Source of the DNA: JBFHQE01 sp041592335
Lineage (GTDB): Bacteria; Pseudomonadota; Gammaproteobacteria; Thiohalobacterales; Thiohalobacteraceae
Direction of reading: 5' to 3'
NCBI GenBank assembly: GCA_041592335.1
Contig: JBFHQE010000017.1
Coordinates: 1-52,130 of the forward strand
Length of the DNA stretch: 52,130 bases
Part shown: positions 34,049-42,543 of the stretch, piece by piece
Layout: the number at the start of each line of letters is the position of its first letter
How positions within the stretch are numbered: position 1 is the first letter of the stretch
Notes under the pieces: model-generated
The model's database searches: none
What the model was told of the DNA's origin: nothing
The model's input: only the letters and a program-made list of their open reading frames with translations
Program-made: the position numbers and the translations under genes

Positions 34049-35368
34049 ATGTACGAGGACGCCTACCGTCCCCTGGCCGACCGTCTGCGGCCCAAACGTA
34101 TCGAGGAATACGTCGGGCAACGGCATATTCTGGGCAAGGACAAGCCGTTGCGGCAGGCGATTGAGGCCGACCGTCTGCACTCGATGATCTTCTGGGGACC
34201 CCCGGGTACCGGCAAAACCACGCTGGCGAAGCTGCTGGCCGCCACGGCGGGTGCGGAGTTCATGACGCTTTCGGCGGTGCTGGCCGGGGTGAAGGATATC
34301 CGCCAGGCCGTGGAGCATGCGAAACAGATTCGCGAGGCCTACGGCAAGCCAACCATTTTGTTTGTCGACGAAGTGCATCGTTTTAATAAGGCCCAGCAGG
34401 ATGCCTTCTTGCCGCATGTCGAGAACGGCACTTTCATTTTTATTGGCGCCACGACTGAAAACCCGTCATTCGAACTCAATAATGCCTTGTTGTCCCGCGC
34501 GCGTACGTATGTGCTGAAAGCACTGGATAGCGAGGCGTTGCAGGAACTCATTGATCGTGCGCTGAGCGATAGCGAGCATGGCCTGGGTGAGCGCCAGTTA
34601 CAGATTGAACAGGAACAGCGTGAGCTGCTATGTCAGGCGGCCGATGGCGATGCGCGGCGCTTGTTGAATCTGCTGGAGATCGCGGCCGACCTGGCGGAAG
34701 AAGTTGATGGCCAATGGACCATCACTGAATCGGTGTTGCAGGAAGTGATCGAAGGCGGCGTGCGTCGTTTCGACAAGGGTGGAGAGTCCTTCTACGACCA
34801 GATTTCGGCATTACATAAATCAGTGCGGGGTTCAGCGCCGGATGCTGCCCTTTATTGGTTGACCCGTATGCTGGATGGTGGATGCGATGCTTTGTACCTG
34901 GCGCGGCGCATTGTGCGCATGGCCAGCGAGGATATCGGCAATGCCGACCCACGCGCGCTGGAGCTCTGCATGAATGCCTGGGATGTTCAGGAGCGGCTGG
35001 GCAGCCCGGAAGGTGAACTGGCGCTGGCACAGGCTATTCTCTACCTGGCGGCGGCACCCAAGAGTAATGCCGTTTACATGGCTTACAATCAGGCGCGCAA
35101 GGATGCAAAAGAGTTCGGTTCGCTGGAAGTGCCGTTGCATTTGCGTAACGCACCGACCAAGCTGATGAAAGAGCTGGGCTATGGCAAGCAGTACCGTTAT
35201 GCCCATGACGAGCCGGAGGCCTATGCCGCCGGTGAGAATTATTTTCCAGAAGAGATGCCGCCACGGCAGTATTACTGGCCGGTGCCGCGTGGCATGGAGA
35301 TCAAGATTGCGGAGAAGCTGGCTCATCTGAGGGAGCTGGACAGGAAGGCAAAGAAAAATGGCAAGTGA
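34049..35368 (+). CDS. rarA: Replication-associated recombination protein A
   Basis: RarA (MgsA) is a clamp-loader-like AAA+ ATPase acting at stalled replication forks. The 439-residue product has LRPKRIEEYVGQRHIL at the start, Walker A GPPGTGKTT around 50, Walker B LFVDEVHRFNKAQQDAFLPHVE, and sensor motif FIGATTENPSFELN. The C-terminal tetramerisation part (KSVRGSAPDAALYWLTRML) is present. GTG 34046 overlaps the lolA stop, and the adjacent ATG 34049 is used here; both are plausible. Confidence 0.95.
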   Translation: MYEDAYRPLADRLRPKRIEEYVGQRHILGKDKPLRQAIEADRLHSMIFWGPPGTGKTTLAKLLAATAGAEFMTLSAVLAGVKDIRQAVEHAKQIREAYGKPTILFVDEVHRFNKAQQDAFLPHVENGTFIFIGATTENPSFELNNALLSRARTYVLKALDSEALQELIDRALSDSEHGLGERQLQIEQEQRELLCQAADGDARRLLNLLEIAADLAEEVDGQWTITESVLQEVIEGGVRRFDKGGESFYDQISALHKSVRGSAPDAALYWLTRMLDGGCDALYLARRIVRMASEDIGNADPRALELCMNAWDVQERLGSPEGELALAQAILYLAAAPKSNAVYMAYNQARKDAKEFGSLEVPLHLRNAPTKLMKELGYGKQYRYAHDEPEAYAAGENYFPEEMPPRQYYWPVPRGMEIKIAEKLAHLRELDRKAKKNGK

Positions 35369-35369
35369 T

Positions 35370-35456
35370 CTGTTACTGAAGCGTTCGCGCCTAACTCGGA
35401 TTGTGCGTGGTCGCACAATTGCCTCGAACATGAGTCGCTCACTTTTTCAGCAACAG
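35370..35456. repeat. Structured intergenic repeat, copy 2 of 2
   Basis: An 87-base element that starts 2 bases after the rarA stop. The outer arms are CTGTTACTGAA/TTCAGCAACAG, the middle pair GTTCG/CGAAC, and the inner hairpin TTGTGCG-TGGT-CGCACAA. The inner stem differs from copy 1 by a compensatory C-G to T-A change, and the outer arms differ in sequence but still pair. It lies between rarA and crcB. Confidence 0.8.
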
Positions 35457-35496
35457 AGCACTCGCCCTGTAATGGGTTAATCGGTAAGATTCTTCT

Positions 35497-35871
35497 ATGT
35501 CTCAGATTCTGGCCATTGCCGGCGGCGGCGCAATCGGCGCTCTGTTGCGTTATTGGGTATCCAATGGCGTGTATGCGGCTATGGGTCGTGCGTTCCCCTA
35601 TGGCACCCTGTTTGTAAATGTAGTGGGCAGTCTGGCGATGGGTGTGTTGTTTGTCCTATTGGTGGACCGCCTGGCCGCCGGACCCGGTACCCGGGCCTTT
35701 CTGATGGTCGGTCTGCTTGGGGCCTTTACCACGTTTTCGACGTTCTCGATGGAGACGGTTAACCTCATTGAAGATGGCGAATGGATCAAGGCGGCCATGA
35801 ACGCCGTTTTGAGCGTGGTGCTGTGTGTGGGCGCCGCGATTGCAGGTGTCCTGATCGGGAGGCAGTTATGA
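35497..35871 (+). CDS. crcB: Fluoride ion channel CrcB/FluC
   Basis: CrcB/Fluc proteins form dual-topology dimers that let fluoride leave the cell. The 124-residue product has four helices, with GGGAIGALLRYW, GTLFVNVVGS and GLLGAFTTFSTFSMET, which include the conserved Asn and Phe residues of the pore. No fluoride riboswitch pattern was recognised upstream. The stop overlaps the DUF190 gene in ATGA. Confidence 0.95.
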   Translation: MSQILAIAGGGAIGALLRYWVSNGVYAAMGRAFPYGTLFVNVVGSLAMGVLFVLLVDRLAAGPGTRAFLMVGLLGAFTTFSTFSMETVNLIEDGEWIKAAMNAVLSVVLCVGAAIAGVLIGRQL

Positions 35872-36170
35872 GCAGCGAAGTGACCTTTGTGCGGATTTAT
35901 GTCACGGAAGGGGACCATCTGAAGGACAAGCTGCTGGCGCATTTGCATGACAAGGAAAAAGTCCGGGGCGTGACGCTGTTTCGCGGTATCGCGGGTTTTG
36001 GCGCTTCCGGTGAGCTGCATTCTTCACGTCTGCTGGACATGTCGCTGGATTTGCCGCTGGTGGTTGAGTTTTTTGACGAGCCAGCTAAAGTGGCGCCCAT
36101 TATTGAGCATTTAAAAACACTCGTTGAGGCGCGTCGCATTGTCAGCTGGCAGGCGACGGTGCACGGATAA
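35868..36170 (+). CDS. DUF190 family protein
   Basis: A 100-residue protein with the DUF190 pattern: VRIYVTEGDHLKDKLL, VRGVTLFRGIAGFGASGELHSSRLLDMSLDLPLVVEFFD. The fold of this family is PII-like, a trimeric ferredoxin-type regulator. The ATG overlaps the crcB stop by 4 bases, suggesting coupled translation. CrcB and DUF190 are found together in many bacteria, and a regulatory or ligand-sensing role for fluoride export is inferred. The frame's longer start at 35781 is inside crcB and is rejected. Confidence 0.88.
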   Translation: MSSEVTFVRIYVTEGDHLKDKLLAHLHDKEKVRGVTLFRGIAGFGASGELHSSRLLDMSLDLPLVVEFFDEPAKVAPIIEHLKTLVEARRIVSWQATVHG

Positions 36171-36197
36171 TCTTAATTTTAGTAGACAGGCATTTTC

Positions 36198-37478
36198 ATG
36201 TTAGACCCGAAACGATTACGTTCTGATTTGGCCGATGTGGCAAAACAGCTGGCGCGGCGCGGCTTTACTTTGGATACCGCGCGTATCGAAGCGCTGGAGG
36301 CGCAACGGCGCGAGATTCAGGTCAAGACCGAAGACCTGCAGGCAGAACGTAACCGCCGCTCCAAGGAAATCGGCAAGGCCAAGGCACAGGGACAGGATAT
36401 TCAGCCCTTGCTGGATGAGGTTGCCGGTCTGGGCGATCAGCTGGAAGCCGCGAAAACTGAACTGGATCAGTTGCAGGCGGAATTGAATGACATTCTGATG
36501 GCCATCCCCAACATCCCCAATGCCGACATTCCGGATGGCAAGAGCGAGGAAGACAATGTCGAGGTGCGTCGCTGGGGAACGCCGCGTGAATTCGATTTTG
36601 AAGTGAAAGATCATGTCGACGTGGGCGCCGGGCTGGGCGGTCTGGATTTTGAAACGGCAGCCAAGATTTCCGGTGCGCGTTTTGCCGTGATGAAGAACGA
36701 CATCGCGCGTATGCACCGCGCCCTGATTCAACTGATGCTGGATACGCATACCCAGGAGCATGGCTACAGCGAAGTCTATGTCCCTTACCTGGTCAATGCC
36801 GACAGCCTGCGCGGTACCGGTCAGCTGCCCAAGTTCGAGGAAGACCTGTTTGCCACCCGTGGCGAGACTCCCTTTTATTTGATCCCCACGGCCGAAGTGC
36901 CGGTCACCAATATTTTACGTGGCGAGATCCTGGATCAGTCCGAGTTGCCCATCAAGTTTGCCTGCCACACGCCTTGCTTCCGTTCCGAGGCAGGGGCTTA
37001 TGGTCGCGATACGCGTGGCATGATCCGTCAGCACCAGTTTGAAAAAGTGGAAATGGTGCAGTTTGTTGAACCGGAAAAATCCTACGAGGCACTGGAAGCC
37101 TTGACCAACAATGCTGAAACGATTCTGCAGAAACTGGAACTGCCATATCGCGTGGTGACCTTGTGTACCGGCGATATCGGATTTTCATCCGCGAAAACCT
37201 ATGACATTGAAGTCTGGCTGCCGGCACAGGAGACTTACCGCGAAATTTCCTCCTGCAGTAACTTCGAGGACTTCCAGGCACGGCGCATGCAGGCGCGTTA
37301 TCGTCCGGCGGGTAGCAAGAAGCCGGAATTGCTGCATACGCTGAACGGTTCGGGGCTGGCGGTGGGCCGCACATTGGTGGCGATTCTGGAAAACTACCAG
37401 GAAGCCGATGGCTCGGTCACTGTTCCAGTCGTACTGCGTGGCTACATGGGTGGGCAGGAAAAGATTAGCCCTGCGTGA
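36198..37478 (+). CDS. serS: Seryl-tRNA synthetase
   Basis: A class II synthetase charging tRNA-Ser and tRNA-Sec. The 426-residue product has the N-terminal antiparallel coiled-coil arm (about 30-110) that holds the long variable arm of tRNA-Ser. The core carries motif 2 CFRSEAGAYGRDTRGMIRQHQFEKVE, then SSCSNFEDFQARR and motif 3 NGSGLAVGRTLVAILENYQ. It is followed by a REP-like repeat. Confidence 0.97.
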   Translation: MLDPKRLRSDLADVAKQLARRGFTLDTARIEALEAQRREIQVKTEDLQAERNRRSKEIGKAKAQGQDIQPLLDEVAGLGDQLEAAKTELDQLQAELNDILMAIPNIPNADIPDGKSEEDNVEVRRWGTPREFDFEVKDHVDVGAGLGGLDFETAAKISGARFAVMKNDIARMHRALIQLMLDTHTQEHGYSEVYVPYLVNADSLRGTGQLPKFEEDLFATRGETPFYLIPTAEVPVTNILRGEILDQSELPIKFACHTPCFRSEAGAYGRDTRGMIRQHQFEKVEMVQFVEPEKSYEALEALTNNAETILQKLELPYRVVTLCTGDIGFSSAKTYDIEVWLPAQETYREISSCSNFEDFQARRMQARYRPAGSKKPELLHTLNGSGLAVGRTLVAILENYQEADGSVTVPVVLRGYMGGQEKISPA

Positions 37479-37490
37479 TTCAAGTTGTAC

Positions 37491-37540
37491 TGTAGGAGCG
37501 AGCTTGCTCGCGAACTATTCGCGGCCAGGGACGCTCCTAC
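37491..37540. repeat. REP-like palindrome, copy C
   Basis: TGTAGGAGCGAGCTTGCTCGCG opens the element and GACGCTCCTAC closes it, with TTCGCGGCCAGG between, matching copies A and B near pheS. It lies between the convergent serS and sixA genes and may help end both transcripts. Confidence 0.85.
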
Positions 37541-37548
37541 CGTCGCCA

Positions 37549-38055
37549 TCAAAGATCTTTGGGCCTTACCAGGTGCAGCAACTTCCCGCTGTGTGCTTTC
37601 AGCTGTGACCAGGGCCTGTCGAATTCGAACAGCGCCAGATTGGCTGTTGTAAAAAGCTTGCCGGTATCCGTTAGCGGAAGCGTGCCACTACTGAGATATT
37701 CCACCAGATCTTCCATGCCCGGATTATGCCCCACCAGCATTGCATGATGTGTGTCTGCCGGGAGCGCCTTGACGGTATTCAATAAGCCATTCATCGAAGC
37801 GAGATAGAGAGACTCATTCCAGGCTATTTTCGCGGCAGGTATGGCAGCGGCCTGAGTAACAGCCAGAATCGTTTCCCTGGCGCGCTGCGCGGGCGAGGCG
37901 ATGATGCTGTCTGGCTGCCACTGTTCATTTTTCAACCATACACCGATTTTCGGCGCATCCTGCTGCCCACGGTTATTCAACGGCCGCTCGAAATCCGGCA
38001 ATCCGGCATTCCAGTCTGACTTGGCATGTCGCAGGATGGCAAGTTGGTAGGACAT
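37549..38055 (-). CDS. sixA: Phosphohistidine phosphatase SixA
   Basis: SixA is a small histidine phosphatase that removes phosphate from histidine residues such as those of histidine kinases with HPt domains or PtsP/NPr. The 168-residue product has the RHG-type motif LRHAKSDWN at the start, ASPAQRARET in the middle and LVGHNPGMEDLVEYL near the end, the usual catalytic set. It starts 2 bases after the stop of the diguanylate cyclase gene, so it is likely the last gene of that unit. Confidence 0.9.
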   Translation of the reverse strand: MSYQLAILRHAKSDWNAGLPDFERPLNNRGQQDAPKIGVWLKNEQWQPDSIIASPAQRARETILAVTQAAAIPAAKIAWNESLYLASMNGLLNTVKALPADTHHAMLVGHNPGMEDLVEYLSSGTLPLTDTGKLFTTANLALFEFDRPWSQLKAHSGKLLHLVRPKDL

Positions 38056-38057
38056 GA

Positions 38058-39182
38058 TCAGGAAGCGGCTTCAACCAGCTGGATGCTGCCCCGGTTATCG
38101 CTCAGCTTGGAACGGTACATGGCCTCATCGACGCGCCCGAGAATTTCATCCAGGGTGGAGCCGTGCGTCGGTGCTTCACCCATGCCAATCGTGGCGCTGC
38201 AAATCAGGCCATGGTCGGTCGCGCAACTGCGTATGTGTTCCTGAATACGCTCGGCGGCATTATGGGCTTCCTCAAGCGATGTATCGCACAGGATCAGCAC
38301 AAATTCATCGCCTCCAAGCCGCGCCGCGATGTCGGAAGAACGGATGTTATTGCGCAAGATGTTGGAAAAGCGCTGCAGGACTTCATCGCCCATGGCATGT
38401 CCATAGTTATCATTAATGTCCTTGAATTTGTCGAGATCGGCGAACATCACCACGATACGGTGATTGTCATGCATCAGGCGGCTGAACAGGTAGTTGGCTT
38501 CTTCCAGCAGGCCTCGTCGGTTCATCAGCCCGGTGAGCGTGTCCAGGCGGCTTTTTTCTTCCAGTTGTGAGCGCGACTGTTCTATGCGCCCCATCAGGAT
38601 ATAGGCGTAGACGAGAATGATGCCACCGAACAGGTTGAGGAACAGCATGCCCGGTGTGATGGTAGCGCCCATGGCAGAGAAGCGTAGCGAGAAGACCAGC
38701 ATGATCGCGGCAAAACAGCTGATCAGCGCCTCGCCGAACATACGCATGCCATAGCGCATGCCATTACCAAGAACGACCATGATAAAGACCAGTAAAGAAG
38801 GAGGAATGTCATAGGGGTCGTTCATCAGGCAGATCGAGGTGATGATAATGTCGAACCACATGGCCACGCGGTAACGCCGGGGGCAGATATGGTGGCGACT
38901 GGCGTGGAAAAACGCGGCAGTATTGAGAATGGTGTAAATCCCAAAAGCGATATTGATCTGGGTGAGACTCCACCAGGTGGGTTCAATATCTTGCGTGAAG
39001 TTGAAGAAGAGAACACCTAACAGCACAAACAGGTAGCGAGTTAGAAATTGCACCATCTGTTCTGACCAGCTGGGATACCGGTAATATTTGCCGCTGCCAT
39101 CCTGGAAATCACGCCTGTCGTCAAGCGTACGACGATCTCCGCCATGGCGTCGTTCTTTATCTGTTCTGCGTCGTTTGGTCAT
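38058..39182 (-). CDS. Membrane-bound diguanylate cyclase (GGDEF)
   Basis: The product from ATG 39182 has 374 residues. A very basic N terminus is followed by about five or six membrane helices (residues ~45-200) and a GGDEF domain from about 212. DTLTGLMNRR is at 214-223, the GGDEF signature at 290-294 is complete, and the inhibitory I-site RSSD is at 281-284. It should make c-di-GMP from GTP and be product-inhibited. The input domain is unknown. There is no EAL domain. It sits between an unknown coiled-coil gene and sixA on the minus strand. Confidence 0.9.
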   Translation of the reverse strand: MTKRRRTDKERRHGGDRRTLDDRRDFQDGSGKYYRYPSWSEQMVQFLTRYLFVLLGVLFFNFTQDIEPTWWSLTQINIAFGIYTILNTAAFFHASRHHICPRRYRVAMWFDIIITSICLMNDPYDIPPSLLVFIMVVLGNGMRYGMRMFGEALISCFAAIMLVFSLRFSAMGATITPGMLFLNLFGGIILVYAYILMGRIEQSRSQLEEKSRLDTLTGLMNRRGLLEEANYLFSRLMHDNHRIVVMFADLDKFKDINDNYGHAMGDEVLQRFSNILRNNIRSSDIAARLGGDEFVLILCDTSLEEAHNAAERIQEHIRSCATDHGLICSATIGMGEAPTHGSTLDEILGRVDEAMYRSKLSDNRGSIQLVEAAS

Positions 39183-39266
39183 TATTGTTGCCCGAAACCA
39201 GAAGCGCGAAACGCTACCGAATATTTGCCGGGGCCGCAAGCACTGTCGGCCACTTATGCTGGCCGG

Positions 39267-39956
39267 TTAATTTACGGATTCGGTCTGGGCCAGGTGGGTC
39301 GTGTGGGTTTCCATTTGCTTAAGGCGTGCCTGGGCAGATTCGATATCGATTCCAGCGGTTTCGAGCGTGGTCAGCAGGTTGGCAGCCTCGCTGCACAGGC
39401 TGGCCAGATGCTCGGTCTGGAAAATCGATAATGCCTTGTCGAGTGTATCGGCATCCGTGCTCAGCAGGGTAGGGAGCAACTCTTCCTGAGGAATGGGTGT
39501 TTGCGGGTTGAGAAGATCAGCCACCAGAGGGATTTCCAGAAGACGGAAATGCAGCGCGCGAGCCTCTTCTTCCTCGCGTAGTTTCACACGAGCCTGCGGA
39601 TCCTGTTCGGCACCTTTCCAGATAGCCTGCATGATGGTGTCGATCAATTTGCGAATGGCGGACAGGATTTCCTCCTGCTCGCCGGCCAGACCGGCGCATT
39701 CTTCATAGCATTTATCCAGATCTTGCTTGAGATCCAGGATAACCTGGCTGTCGACATTGGAATCCAGGTTGACGGCGCGATCGACGACGTTGCTGAACCG
39801 AGACATGAACTCAGTGAAGGCTTCGCGATCCATTCGCTGCGCGTTGGAAATATCGTGCTGGGTCACGGTTTGGCGATTTTCAGGGAATAGGGGATTATTA
39901 TCCCGGCGTTGCAGGTGCCGTTCGTGGAAACCGGGTTGTGCGCTGTAGTCAGGCAT
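39267..39956 (-). CDS. Uncharacterised acidic helical protein
   Basis: The 229-residue product is not recognised. It has no signal peptide or membrane helix and is rich in Glu, Gln and Leu, with a long predicted helical part (MDREAFTEFMSRFS, then LDLKQDLDKCYEECAGLAGEQEE) that may form coiled coils. A second helical region ends with QARLKQMETHTTHLAQ. It lies upstream of the GGDEF gene on the same strand, 84 bases away, so a shared transcript is possible. No function can be given. Confidence 0.65.
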   Translation of the reverse strand: MPDYSAQPGFHERHLQRRDNNPLFPENRQTVTQHDISNAQRMDREAFTEFMSRFSNVVDRAVNLDSNVDSQVILDLKQDLDKCYEECAGLAGEQEEILSAIRKLIDTIMQAIWKGAEQDPQARVKLREEEEARALHFRLLEIPLVADLLNPQTPIPQEELLPTLLSTDADTLDKALSIFQTEHLASLCSEAANLLTTLETAGIDIESAQARLKQMETHTTHLAQTESVN

Positions 39957-40057
39957 GGGCTCTATTAATAAAGGTACGGGAATTTACGGGTTCAACAGTT
40001 TAAACTATCCGCATCCAGAGTCGATAATTCATCCAAAAATCAATAAGGAATCCTACC

Positions 40058-40342
40058 ATGAGCGAAATGAAATTGTCCCCTGAACTGGTGGATAGTTTGC
40101 ATCGGGCGGTAAAAAATATCGATCCCGAAGCGGAAGACGCCGGGGTTTTCTGTCAGTACCTTTCAGCCGTGATTGGCTTTCAGCTGGGGGCGCACGATAT
40201 GCCGATGGAGCGTAAACAGCAAATACTGCAACAGATGTTTGCGTTTGCCGGGCAGGTTCTGGAAGACGTGCAGCGTCAGCGCGCGGATTTTGAACAGGCC
40301 GCGCCACCGGAAGATGCCATGGGGATCTGGCGGCCACAATAA
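40058..40342 (+). CDS. Uncharacterised 94-residue protein
   Basis: The product is a small soluble, mainly helical protein (SPELVDSLHRAVKNIDPEAEDAG, then MERKQQILQQMFAFAGQVLEDVQ) with no recognised domain. An AAGGAA ribosome site precedes the ATG. It ends 11 bases before the sensor kinase gene, so it is probably co-transcribed and might modulate that kinase; this is inference from position only. Confidence 0.65.
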   Translation: MSEMKLSPELVDSLHRAVKNIDPEAEDAGVFCQYLSAVIGFQLGAHDMPMERKQQILQQMFAFAGQVLEDVQRQRADFEQAAPPEDAMGIWRPQ

Positions 40343-40353
40343 ATTCCTGATTT

Positions 40354-41928
40354 ATGCTTAAGCAAACCAGTCTTCAACATCGCTTCAGCAGCTTTGTCAT
40401 GCTGCTGGTTGCGTTGATCATCATTGCCGTAAGCGGGTTGTTAACCAAGCAACGATACGATGATTTTCTTGCTTACCATGACAGCATTGCTCTGGGAACT
40501 GTCAGGAGTATCGCCCAGGAAATAGAAGAGTTTGTTGAAGAACAACATCGGCGTGTGAAACTGTTCGCGGAAGATCATGCCGGACTGCTTCTCGCGATAG
40601 CAGACGAACCGGATAACTACCTCCTGCAGGAGCAGCTGGTTGGAAGAATAAAGCGGCGTTTCCCCGATTATTTTGCCTTTACCTTGACGGACAAGCATGG
40701 TGAGCCCCGTATTCAGGACTTCGATGGTTACGTCGGTGGGTTCTGCATTGCGGATGTGAAGGACTTCTCGAGCACCATGTCCAACCTGGTTCGCATCCAC
40801 CCTAACAGCTTCGCTTATCATTTCGATGTCATGTCGCCTTACGGCGGTAATGTGGCCAATAGCGGGATATTGCTGATCAGTTTCCACGCCGATGTTCTCG
40901 GCAGCCTGCTGCGTTCGGGTGAGGTGCCCGGGCATCAGCTACTTCTGTCGCTGGTGGAGCAGAATCACCTGATTGAAGTCACCTCTGAAGGAACACGCGT
41001 CGATCTTGACCGTGCCGATTTCAATCTGAGTGAAGACGAACTTGCGCACGAGATTTATTCACAGAAAATTGCCGGAACCCGCTGGACACTCACTAACCTT
41101 TACCGCGCCGGATTTCGCGAGGCCTATCAACGCGAACTTGTCATCACCCTGGGACTGGTCGTGGGCGTGGTATTACTGGTGTTGCTGATTATTACTTACA
41201 TCATGCAGCGTCTGGAACAGAGCCGCGCGCGTGCCGAGAGCTTCAAGGAAGAGTTCCTGAGTGTCGTTAGCCATGAGCTGCGCACGCCTATTACGGCTAT
41301 TCAGGGAGCACTTTCATTGCTCCAGTATCAGTTCAAGCCGGAGAATGAGCAATGCCAGGAGCTGATCAATATTGCCGAAGCGAACTCCAGGCGGCTTCGA
41401 CTACTGGTGGATGATCTGCTGGAATTACGCACTCTGGACGCAGGTAAACTGAATCTGGATTATCAAGTTTGTCATCTGAACCAGCTGGTGGCGGAAAGCC
41501 TGCAGGAAAACCAGGGCTATGCCGACAAGTGCGGAGTGAGTTTTGTGCAGGGCAGGGAAGCCGCGCGAGATGCTGTGAATGCCGATGTCCGGCGTATCAA
41601 ACAGGTGATGGCGAATTATTTATCCAATGCTGCAAAGTTTTCGCCTGAAGGCTCGGTGGTGACCGCGCATGTGGAAATGGTCGATGGCGATCGCATTCGT
41701 GTGTCGGTCGTCGACCAGGGTGAAGGTGTACCGCGGGAGTTTCAGGCTCACCTGTTTGAAAAATTTTCCCAGGCGGATGGTTCGAGTACGCGCAAGATTG
41801 CCGGAACCGGCCTCGGGCTGGCAATCGTGAAAGGTTTCATCGAGGCGCATGGCGGCGAGGTGGGTTTTGAGTCGATACCCGGCAAAGGCGCCACTTTCTA
41901 TTTCGAATTACCGCTAACGTCAGGCTAG
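40354..41928 (+). CDS. Orphan sensor histidine kinase
   Basis: The 524-residue product has a membrane helix at about 14-31, a large periplasmic sensor domain (~35-260), and a second helix at 263-284. The HisKA domain carries the phospho-acceptor His307 in SVVSHELRTPIT. The HATPase domain follows, with NYLSNAAKFSPEG (N box), VDQGEGVP (G1) and GTGLGLAIVKGFIEAHGG (G2). The sensor domain resembles a Cache-type fold by length and layout, but this is only a guess. No response regulator lies next to it. Its stop overlaps the stop of the convergent unknown gene in CTAG. Confidence 0.88.
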   Translation: MLKQTSLQHRFSSFVMLLVALIIIAVSGLLTKQRYDDFLAYHDSIALGTVRSIAQEIEEFVEEQHRRVKLFAEDHAGLLLAIADEPDNYLLQEQLVGRIKRRFPDYFAFTLTDKHGEPRIQDFDGYVGGFCIADVKDFSSTMSNLVRIHPNSFAYHFDVMSPYGGNVANSGILLISFHADVLGSLLRSGEVPGHQLLLSLVEQNHLIEVTSEGTRVDLDRADFNLSEDELAHEIYSQKIAGTRWTLTNLYRAGFREAYQRELVITLGLVVGVVLLVLLIITYIMQRLEQSRARAESFKEEFLSVVSHELRTPITAIQGALSLLQYQFKPENEQCQELINIAEANSRRLRLLVDDLLELRTLDAGKLNLDYQVCHLNQLVAESLQENQGYADKCGVSFVQGREAARDAVNADVRRIKQVMANYLSNAAKFSPEGSVVTAHVEMVDGDRIRVSVVDQGEGVPREFQAHLFEKFSQADGSSTRKIAGTGLGLAIVKGFIEAHGGEVGFESIPGKGATFYFELPLTSG

Positions 41929-42290
41929 GTTCTGCCGTCCCTGGCTCGCGCGTTTCGCAAGTCGGCGTCGGTTGCCGTTTCACCCTCGCAGACGCGTGTT
42001 AGTAACGCCATTTCTTCCGAGTAATTTTTATCATCTTCACTGGCTGCGATCTCAAAATGCAGCTTGATCCCTTCCTTGAACATGGCGCGAAGGCGCTTGT
42101 TGTATTCGCCCTTACCCTCACGACTGAGTTGCGTTTCCAGTTGCTCGACAGCTTCAATCATTGCACTGCGCGCGACCTGGGCACAGTCCGAACTGTGTTC
42201 CGGAAAGGCAACCTCGGTGTAGTTGCGCAATGCCGTCACCAGGATACGCTGGATTTCAGGTTCGCAATTAATGGGTATGGTGCGTTTCAT
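41925..42290 (-). CDS. Uncharacterised 121-residue protein
   Basis: The product is soluble, acidic and mostly helical, with no recognised domain. Segments such as AMIEAVEQLETQLSREGKGEYNKRL suggest helices. The upstream start at 42299 is TTG; the ATG at 42290 (MKRTIPINC) is preferred. It shares the palindromic CTAG with the end of the kinase gene and is convergent with it. It is divergent from the tandem DsrC gene. Confidence 0.6.
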   Translation of the reverse strand: MKRTIPINCEPEIQRILVTALRNYTEVAFPEHSSDCAQVARSAMIEAVEQLETQLSREGKGEYNKRLRAMFKEGIKLHFEIAASEDDKNYSEEMALLTRVCEGETATDADLRNARARDGRT

Positions 42291-42411
42291 CAGGGCCAAT
42301 AAATAACTGTAAGTGACTGAAATAAAGATATATTACACAGATAACCGGGAGAAAAAAATCGCTTATTTCGCAATGGGAAAAAGTGATTTATTTCTTAAAG
42401 TTAACATTTTC

Positions 42412-42518
42412 CATGCCGTTAAATTTGTATCGGCCGGAGCATGTATAGCAGGCAGGACGGCATGATTACACAGGGACAGTAGACCGGCCAGAACCGACTC
42501 GCCCAGAGTCACTGGTTC
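42412..42518 (+). promoter_or_regulatory. Structured leader of the tandem DsrC gene
   Basis: Three pairings lie in the 244-base spacer. CATGCCGT (42412-42419) pairs with ACGGCATG (42457-42464). GGCCGG (42432-42437), which lies inside that first pair, can pair with CCGGCC (42484-42489), giving a pseudoknot layout. A third hairpin, GAACC-GACTC/GAGTC-ACT-GGTTC, is at 42491-42518. The AAGGG ribosome site and ATG 42544 follow. No known riboswitch pattern was recognised. An RNA regulator is inferred only from the pairing. Confidence 0.5.
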
Positions 42519-42543
42519 CTCATACAACACAAGGGTAAATGCT

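Noticed and set aside
35369..35496. Fluoride riboswitch before crcB
   Set aside because: The spacer is filled by the folded repeat, and none of the conserved crcB-motif segments are seen.
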